IMG/VR virus record: IMGVR_UViG_3300049733_000059
Location: 1-34,735 of that record
Direction: 5' to 3' (one strand)
Origin: a virus
DNA length: 34,735 nucleotides
Shown: positions 30,819 through 34,735 of the stretch, one piece after another
Layout: the number at the start of each line of letters is the position of its first letter
Position numbering within the stretch: the first letter of the stretch is position 1
Notes under the pieces: model-generated
The model's input: only the letters and a program-made list of their open reading frames with translations
What the model was told of the DNA's origin: nothing
Databases searched by the model: none
Position numbers and translations under genes: made by a program

Positions 30819-31042
30819 GCGCCTCCCTCCTTCGCGCGCATCCGCGCGAGCGACAGGTCGAGCATGGCCGACTTGAGTTGCTTCAGCACGGCGTCGAGGT
30901 CGTCCATCGACTGCGGGTCAGCCGAGACGAGTGCGCGTTGGATGTGCAGGCTCATCACGGTCTGCATCACGCGCACGGCGTCTTTCGCGCGCCACACGGC
31001 GGCGGAGCGTGCGGCGGTAATTTCGGCGTTCGGTGTCACCAT
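30815..31042 (-). CDS. Small helical protein of unknown function (75 aa)
   Basis: The product MVTPNAEITAARSAAVWRAK continues as a run of amphipathic helices (AVRVMQTVMSLHIQRALVSA, then MDDLDAVLKQLKSAMLDLSL) and ends RMRAKEGGA. No Cys or membrane segment is present. Its ATG overlaps the stop of the RusA-like gene by seven bases and its own stop overlaps the next GTG. It probably forms a small helical bundle. Function unknown. Confidence 0.6.
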   Translation of the reverse strand: MVTPNAEITAARSAAVWRAKDAVRVMQTVMSLHIQRALVSADPQSMDDLDAVLKQLKSAMLDLSLARMRAKEGGA

Positions 31043-31527
31043 GGCAGCGCCTCCCGTGCGGTCACTGGCGTGTGCTGCACCCTTGCGGGCTCAGGCGCGA
31101 GCGATGCCGGCTCCGGCGTCTCGAGAGTGACGTGCACCCCAGGCGCCTCGCCGTCCTTCGCGTAGCGCTTCGACGCCTCGAGCGCCACGACCTGGCCGTC
31201 ATCGACGAAGAGGACACCGGTGAGCGCATCGAGGCAGGCGCGGACCAACTTGTCGAGGTCTGGGCGCGTCATGTGCGCGCGCTCACGGCGCTTGGTGAGG
31301 CTCTGCGGCCGTGGGAGGGCGAAACGCAGCGTGACGATGACTGGCACGCCAGCGATGAGCCCGTGCGCGGCCGCGGCGGGCTGGGCGGCGCTGGCGACGA
31401 GCAAGCGCCAGTCCTTGAGGTTGGGGTTGTCGCTGGTCACGACGGGAAAGCGCGAGCCACGCGGGAGGAAGGCTCTCGCGCTGCCTTGGGGTTGGGGGAT
31501 GCCGTGGACGCTGAACATGATGGTCAT
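31036..31527 (-). CDS. rusA: RusA-family Holliday junction resolvase
   Basis: The start is the ATG at 31527 (MTIMFSVHGIPQPQGSARAF) with AAGGAGG ten bases upstream, giving 163 residues. The family signature lies at MTRPDLDKLVRACLDALTG with D90 and D92, followed by VLFVDDGQVV (D109, D110) and a short C-terminal extension rich in Pro and Glu. RusA enzymes are small dimeric nucleases that cut four-way DNA junctions, resolving phage recombination and replication intermediates before packaging. It overlaps the preceding gene by ATGA, in the replication-linked operon. The C-terminal 35 residues look disordered. The acidic residues and spacing agree with the family. Confidence 0.9.
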   Translation of the reverse strand: MTIMFSVHGIPQPQGSARAFLPRGSRFPVVTSDNPNLKDWRLLVASAAQPAAAAHGLIAGVPVIVTLRFALPRPQSLTKRRERAHMTRPDLDKLVRACLDALTGVLFVDDGQVVALEASKRYAKDGEAPGVHVTLETPEPASLAPEPARVQHTPVTAREALPW

Positions 31528-31958
31528 GCGCGCCGTTCCTCCTTCGGGCCATACGACCGCTGCGCGACGAGCTTTGGATTCGTGGTGTGGCAGTGGCAGC
31601 GTCGGACGACGTTCGCCATGCCTTCGGCCCGCCACTCGTCGATGAACACCCACCCTGAATCGGCGCACGACCCGCAGTTGACGAGCACGCGTGGGTCGGT
31701 GTCGTCGACCACGCCGAGTGCGAGTTGCTGGGTCGTGCGCGCCGCATCCACGGCGGTTCGGAGCTCGGCTGGCGAGGGCATGAACCGATGCGAGCGCATC
31801 GCGTGCTGGACGCCGGAGCGGAGCGCCTCGAGCGGGATGTCGGCGGTGGCCTCGAGGTAGCCGGCGGTGCGTGTGCTCGAGGGCCGCCGGCCGAAGACTT
31901 CAGCCAGCGAGGCCAGCAGGGTTTCCCGGGCCTGTGCGTCGAGGAGCGGCGCGCTCAT
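31524..31958 (-). CDS. Putative helicase-loader-like protein with zinc-ribbon-type Cys pairs
   Basis: This protein has 144 residues. The N-terminal 70 are helical (RETLLASLAEVFGRRPSSTR, GYLEATADIPLEALRSGVQH, then RFMPSPAELRTAVDAA), resembling the helical domain of small phage helicase-loading or inhibiting proteins (G39P-like). C95-x2-C98 and C121-x-C123 flank a short beta section and could bind zinc. It lies directly after the replication-initiator-like gene (ATGA overlap), where a helicase loader would be expected. Classification is by pattern and context, and a nucleic-acid-binding regulator is an alternative. Confidence 0.6.
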   Translation of the reverse strand: MSAPLLDAQARETLLASLAEVFGRRPSSTRTAGYLEATADIPLEALRSGVQHAMRSHRFMPSPAELRTAVDAARTTQQLALGVVDDTDPRVLVNCGSCADSGWVFIDEWRAEGMANVVRRCHCHTTNPKLVAQRSYGPKEERRA

Positions 31959-32941
31959 GACGGGCCTCCGAAGATGGCGCGAGCTTCAGCCACGGTGACG
32001 GTGCGCTCGTGCGGCCGATCGGGCGTGGCGCGGTCGGTGTAGCGCCCGGAACGAATCTCGTCCAAGTGCTCGAGCACCCACCAGAAGTCGGCCGCGAACG
32101 TCGCCCCGTCGCGCCCTGGTTTACGCCCGGTCAGCCATGCCGAGGCGTGGACGGCGTCGAACAGCGCGGCCCACGTGGCGAGCCCCCAGCCGCGCTGTTG
32201 GACCGCCTTGACCACTCGCGGCAGGCTGGCCGGCTCGTGCGCCACGGCCGGCAGGCGCCCGTTGCAGCCCTGATTCCACAGGGCGATGACCGACCGGGCC
32301 ACGGTGCGCGCTTGGCCGAGGGCGAGGTCGATTCGGGGCGCGTCGGGCTCTCCGGTGTCGGGTTCTGGGCCGTGTCCGGGGTCGTGTGGGGGGGGCACCG
32401 GCCCATTGGCCGGGATGATCGCCGTACCGGACCCCCCACTCCCCGGGTTTTGGTGTTGATCTTTCGGGACGGGACGGGACGGGACGGGTACCGCGCGACT
32501 GCTACTCTTTGCGGAGTCCACCTCGGATTCCGCATGGCTTTCCGAGCGGAACTCCTGTTGGACGTCCTTCGGCCTGTCCGCATGGACGGCGCCATGGAAT
32601 CCGTCGCGCTTCCGCTTCCGGTCACGGTCCCTGGAGCGACGGAACTTGACGTCGGACCCGCTCGGATTCCAGTCGAGAAAGTCATGCACGAGGAAGCCTC
32701 CGTCGTCGGTGCGATGCCAGAGCTGCTCGGCCACGAGCGCCTCAATGGTCGCGGCGGTGATGCCACGCCTCCGAACGGCGCGCGCGGTCAGGACGCCGTC
32801 GGTCAGCAGCCGAGTCGAGTGGACGATGCCCCAGGCGACAGCGCCGAGCACGCGCTCGTAGCCGTGGGCCCCACCGAGGCGCTCGGCGGCGGCCTCGAGC
32901 TTTTCGTGGTCGATGATCCCGTCGTCGAGTCGAGCCCACAT
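31955..32941 (-). CDS. Replication-initiator-like protein (winged helix plus C-terminal domain)
   Basis: The 328-residue product starts MWARLDDGIIDHEKLEAAAE. Residues 1-110 fit a winged-helix replisome-organiser domain with LWHRTDDGGFLVHDFLDWNP. Residues 110-215 form a Lys/Arg then Pro/Ser/Asp-rich low-complexity linker. The C-terminal third (RSVIALWNQGCNGRLPAVAH, RVVKAVQQRGWGLATWAALF, then FAADFWWVLEHLDEI) resembles the helical end of phage initiator or loader proteins. The linker DNA carries a pentanucleotide repeat and a run of eight C, and recurring short sequences that might mark an origin. It follows the small coiled-coil gene by two bases and precedes the helicase-loader-like gene. Function is inferred from the domain layout. 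Confidence 0.7.
   Translation of the reverse strand: MWARLDDGIIDHEKLEAAAERLGGAHGYERVLGAVAWGIVHSTRLLTDGVLTARAVRRRGITAATIEALVAEQLWHRTDDGGFLVHDFLDWNPSGSDVKFRRSRDRDRKRKRDGFHGAVHADRPKDVQQEFRSESHAESEVDSAKSSSRAVPVPSRPVPKDQHQNPGSGGSGTAIIPANGPVPPPHDPGHGPEPDTGEPDAPRIDLALGQARTVARSVIALWNQGCNGRLPAVAHEPASLPRVVKAVQQRGWGLATWAALFDAVHASAWLTGRKPGRDGATFAADFWWVLEHLDEIRSGRYTDRATPDRPHERTVTVAEARAIFGGPS
32388..32395 (+). repeat. Homopolymer run of eight G (plus strand) in initiator linker
   Basis: Eight consecutive G on the plus strand (eight C on the coding strand) encode a Pro-Pro-Pro stretch near residues 182-185 of the initiator-like protein. Such tracts can slip during replication and shift the frame. No other evidence is present that this happens here. 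Confidence 0.5.
32466..32490 (+). repeat. Pentanucleotide tandem repeat GGGAC in initiator linker
   Basis: Four exact copies of GGGAC (32466-32485) followed by a partial copy. On the coding strand they encode alternating Val, Pro, Ser and Arg near residues 151-159 of the initiator-like protein. A five-base unit is not a multiple of three, so gain or loss of a copy would shift the reading frame and remove the C-terminal domain. A chance repeat in a low-complexity linker is also possible. Confidence 0.7.
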
Positions 32942-32943
32942 GG

Positions 32944-33120
32944 TCAGGCCACCGCCTTTGTCTGACCCGCGAGGAGTACCGCCAGTTGGATCTGGAGTGC
33001 CGCGTTCTCGGCCCTCAGCTCGGCGTTCTGGCGACGCAGCAGCCGGACGTAGTCCGCAGCCCTGGACAGGTGCGTGAGCGCGTCCTGCGCCACCGAGCGC
33101 CGTTTCTGGGCCTGTTTCAT
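32944..33120 (-). CDS. Small coiled-coil protein (58 aa)
   Basis: The start is the ATG at 33120 (MKQAQKRRSVAQDALTHLSR), overlapping the preceding stop by ATGA. The helix continues through DYVRLLRRQNAELRAENAAL to a C-terminus QTKAVA. The leucine spacing is that of a short coiled coil, with a basic N-terminal end. A nucleic-acid-binding or regulatory partner role is possible but not supported by a recognised family. The longer upstream extension is shadow. Confidence 0.65.
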   Translation of the reverse strand: MKQAQKRRSVAQDALTHLSRAADYVRLLRRQNAELRAENAALQIQLAVLLAGQTKAVA

Positions 33121-33242
33121 CGCAGCCCCCACACGAGCGCGACGCCCACGACGAAGAGGACCAGGGCGACGACGAGCCAGCCGATCACGGTCATCGCGTA
33201 GGCGATCGTGTCTTCCCAGGAGTCCCCGCTGTAGTCGGTCAC
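33117..33242 (-). CDS. 41-residue single-span membrane protein
   Basis: A GTG start at 33242 overlaps the upstream stop as GTGA, and the stop at 33117 overlaps the next ATG as ATGA. The peptide has an acidic N-terminus (TDYSGDSWEDTIAYAM) followed by a 20-residue hydrophobic span (IGWLVVALVLFVVGVALVWG) and a final Leu-Arg. It is too short for most ORF finders. The double coupling and clear membrane span argue that it is a real gene. It might tether phage proteins to the membrane or modify the host envelope early in infection; both are guesses. Confidence 0.6.
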   Translation of the reverse strand: MTDYSGDSWEDTIAYAMTVIGWLVVALVLFVVGVALVWGLR

Positions 33243-33652
33243 GCGACACCCCCTGGTAGTTGTTCGTGCGGCTGCGGCACATAGCGAAATCGCTGCAGCG
33301 GTCGGCCCCCGATGCCGTTCCCGCGTTGGAGGATGCCGGCGGACTCGACCACACCCTGCTCCTGCAGGCGATAGCGCGACTGGCCGACCGCGTAGAGCGT
33401 GTGATCGTCGCGGTGCAGACCGAGGGCGTCGGCGATCTGCGAGTGCGTGAGCGCCAGTGGATAGGCGCGCCGCAGCACCTCGAGCACGCGCAGCGTCGAG
33501 CGTGCGATCGGCCGGCCCCCGAGGGTCACGCCGCTGGTCACGTAGGCGCCTGGTGGCGGTTTCGGACGTGTCGAGTTGTGCGGTGAGTCGGGACCGTCGA
33601 ACGTCCCGTTCCACACGACGACGAGGTCGAGGGCCTCATCAGGGCTCATCAT
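33239..33652 (-). CDS. Putative winged-helix DNA-binding protein (137 aa)
   Basis: After a Pro-rich N-terminal section (FDGPDSPHNSTRPKPP), residues 55-120 form a recognisable winged-helix pattern: STLRVLEVLRRAYPLALTHS, then QIADALGLHRDDHTLYAV, then SRYRLQEQGVVESAG with a wing. The C-terminus is RFRYVPQPHEQLPGGVA. It is likely a transcription or replication regulator in the early operon. The family is not identified. The start is ATGATG at 33652, overlapping the previous stop. Confidence 0.7.
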   Translation of the reverse strand: MMSPDEALDLVVVWNGTFDGPDSPHNSTRPKPPPGAYVTSGVTLGGRPIARSTLRVLEVLRRAYPLALTHSQIADALGLHRDDHTLYAVGQSRYRLQEQGVVESAGILQRGNGIGGRPLQRFRYVPQPHEQLPGGVA

Positions 33653-34323
33653 GCCGTCACCCGCTCGCCCTTCACCGCGAACACGCGGATCCCGGGAATG
33701 CGCGTCTCCCCCTTCATGGCGCGCACGACCGCGCCGACCTTCTTCTCGTCGACCATGAGGTACTCGGCCGGCACCAGGCGCGCGTTGAGGACTTCGAAGT
33801 CCCAGCGCTCGACGATGGCGACGCCGTCCGTCTTGGGGAGGTCGGACGGGATCACGATGGGCGCCGGTGTCGCGGTGAGCGCAGCCTCGACGACGGAGGC
33901 GGCGAGCTCGGGCTGCCCCTGTTGCTCGAGGAGCGCGGCGTCGGCGAGGGCGCGCGCCTGTTCCTCGGCTTGGATGGCGGCTTGCGCCGCGCGCTCGGCC
34001 TCACGGCGCAGTCGCTCTTGTTCGGCCTGGTAGGCCGTGCGCTGGGCCGTCAGGTAGGCACGTGCCGTGGTCACGGCGGTCAGGGCGGCCGTGCGCTTGG
34101 AGGTCAGCGACTTGTGCAGCTTGTGGGCCGTGGCGCAGTCCTCGTCGTAGTGCTCCTTGATGCACTGCTCGAGCTGCTTCAGCGCGACGAGGTCCTCGCC
34201 GGCCTGCGCGTAGGTGGCGTGGTCGGTGACGGTCACCAGCGCGACGTGCTCGACGGTGCGCGTGATCTGCGCGGTGATCGTGGCGTCGTCTCTGGCGGCG
34301 AACGTGGTAACAGGGGCGGTCAT
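33649..34323 (-). CDS. Conserved phage coiled-coil protein of early region (224 aa)
   Basis: The N-terminus (TTFAARDDATITAQITRTVE) is followed by a long helix, residues about 40-135, with Ala, Glu and Arg heptads (QEQARALADAALLEQQG region). The C-terminal 80 residues contain VERWDFEVLNARLVPAEYLM and VDEKKVGAVVRAMKGETRIP, a domain I have seen at the end of many phage proteins lying near recombination genes. Its exact role is unknown to me; a nucleic-acid-related function is plausible. It is coupled by ATGA to genes on both sides. Confidence 0.75.
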   Translation of the reverse strand: MTAPVTTFAARDDATITAQITRTVEHVALVTVTDHATYAQAGEDLVALKQLEQCIKEHYDEDCATAHKLHKSLTSKRTAALTAVTTARAYLTAQRTAYQAEQERLRREAERAAQAAIQAEEQARALADAALLEQQGQPELAASVVEAALTATPAPIVIPSDLPKTDGVAIVERWDFEVLNARLVPAEYLMVDEKKVGAVVRAMKGETRIPGIRVFAVKGERVTA

Positions 34324-34478
34324 CGGGGCGACTCCGTGAGCGCGATCATGCGGTCGAGGAGATCCGACGCGCTGATCTGCAAGGCGAGCACCGTCGGTGC
34401 GAGCGCGGCCCAGGCGGCGTCCCTGGCGGCGGCGCCAACTGCGGCAATCGGTCTTCGAGTAATGGGCTCATCGGTCAC
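34320..34478 (-). CDS. Small helical protein of unknown function (52 aa)
   Basis: I start at the GTG at 34478, overlapping the upstream stop as GTGA; AAGG lies about four bases before it. An ATG at 34520 would add 14 residues that overlap the previous gene. The peptide contains DEPITRRPIAAVGAAARDAA and LQISASDLLDRMIALTESPR. It is helical, Ala-rich and without Cys. No family is recognised. Its stop overlaps the next ATG. Confidence 0.5.
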   Translation of the reverse strand: MTDEPITRRPIAAVGAAARDAAWAALAPTVLALQISASDLLDRMIALTESPR

Positions 34479-34735
34479 GCCACCTTCTTTCGTTTGACGC
34501 CTCGTCGTTCCTGCTCCCACGTCACCGCGAGGGCGGCAGCGAAGCGGTCGAAGTCTTGCGGATCTCGATAGGGCTCAGGCTGGGCAATGGCGCCGCTCTT
34601 GAGCAGGCGCACCCCGAGTCGCACGATTCCCACGCCACGACGCAGGGCGGCCTCGGACGGGGCGAAGTCGGGCCACTCCGGCGGCGGGGTGACCCGGAGG
34701 GCTTCGGCATAGCCGGCCGTCTGCAGGTCTTTCGC
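34475..34735 (-). CDS. Partial gene at right edge, 5' end outside the window
   Basis: An open frame enters from the right edge and ends with TGA at 34475. The visible 86 residues (AKDLQTAGYAEALRVTPPPE, then WPDFAPSEAALRRGVGIVRL, RDPQDFDRFAAALAVTWEQE) end in a very basic tail, RRGVKRKKVA. It is coupled by GTGA to the next small gene. No domain is recognised in the visible part. A 62-residue frame in another phase (34522-34710) is shadow. Confidence 0.6.
   Translation of the reverse strand, partial: AKDLQTAGYAEALRVTPPPEWPDFAPSEAALRRGVGIVRLGVRLLKSGAIAQPEPYRDPQDFDRFAAALAVTWEQERRGVKRKKVA

Overview
This window is part of the genome of a GC-rich (roughly two thirds G+C) tailed bacteriophage. Every gene I can support lies on the minus strand, so transcription runs from the right end of the window to the left. 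The head and tail module (terminase, portal, scaffold, capsid, tail adaptor, tail nozzle, long internal-virion-type proteins) looks like a short-tailed podovirus: I see no tape-measure, sheath or tail-tube gene. There is no integrase, tRNA, CRISPR array or insertion sequence. The host cannot be named. Shine-Dalgarno (SD) sites and ATG/GTG/TTG starts point to a high-GC bacterium, and Sec-type signal peptides ending in A-x-A before Q suggest, weakly, a Gram-negative host. The window is cut inside a gene at both ends.

Right part (34735 to about 31000): a tightly coupled early or replication operon in which many genes overlap by ATGA or GTGA. It holds a cut 5' gene, a small ORF, a conserved coiled-coil protein, a winged-helix-like protein, a 41-residue membrane protein, a small coiled-coil protein, a replication-initiator-like protein with a slippage-prone linker, a putative helicase-loader-like protein with a zinc-ribbon-like Cys set, and a RusA-type Holliday junction resolvase. 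Two small unknowns then lead into the terminase genes.

Middle part (30612 to about 20400): small and large terminase, a short leader carrying a 16-bp repeat and a possible micro-ORF, a coiled-coil protein, the portal (with an inserted CxxC...CxxC pair), and a 196-nt gap that can fold into a cloverleaf-like structure. The scaffold-like protein and major capsid protein follow, then a strong hairpin, then two unknown proteins and several small beta-rich virion proteins, two of which are tandem paralogues and one of which resembles the spike-base protein of gene transfer agents.

Left part (about 20400 to 1): beta-rich receptor-binding or spike-like proteins. Four of them (11254-12276, 15775-17448, 17451-18617, 18621-19505) begin with convincing Sec signal peptides, which is unexpected for proteins meant to assemble in the cytoplasm. 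Embedded among them are a 43-residue micro-protein, the tail adaptor and the tail nozzle. Two small membrane or coiled-coil proteins come next, then a set of ejection-type proteins ending in a 1939-residue polyvalent protein with an HELGH zinc-peptidase motif. After a second copy of the 16-bp repeat, a large unrecognised protein runs off the left edge.

The parts most worth following up are the signal-peptide-bearing spike-like proteins, the structured leader upstream of the scaffold and capsid genes, the 16-bp repeat at two transcription-unit-like boundaries, and the repeat-rich middle of the replication initiator gene.
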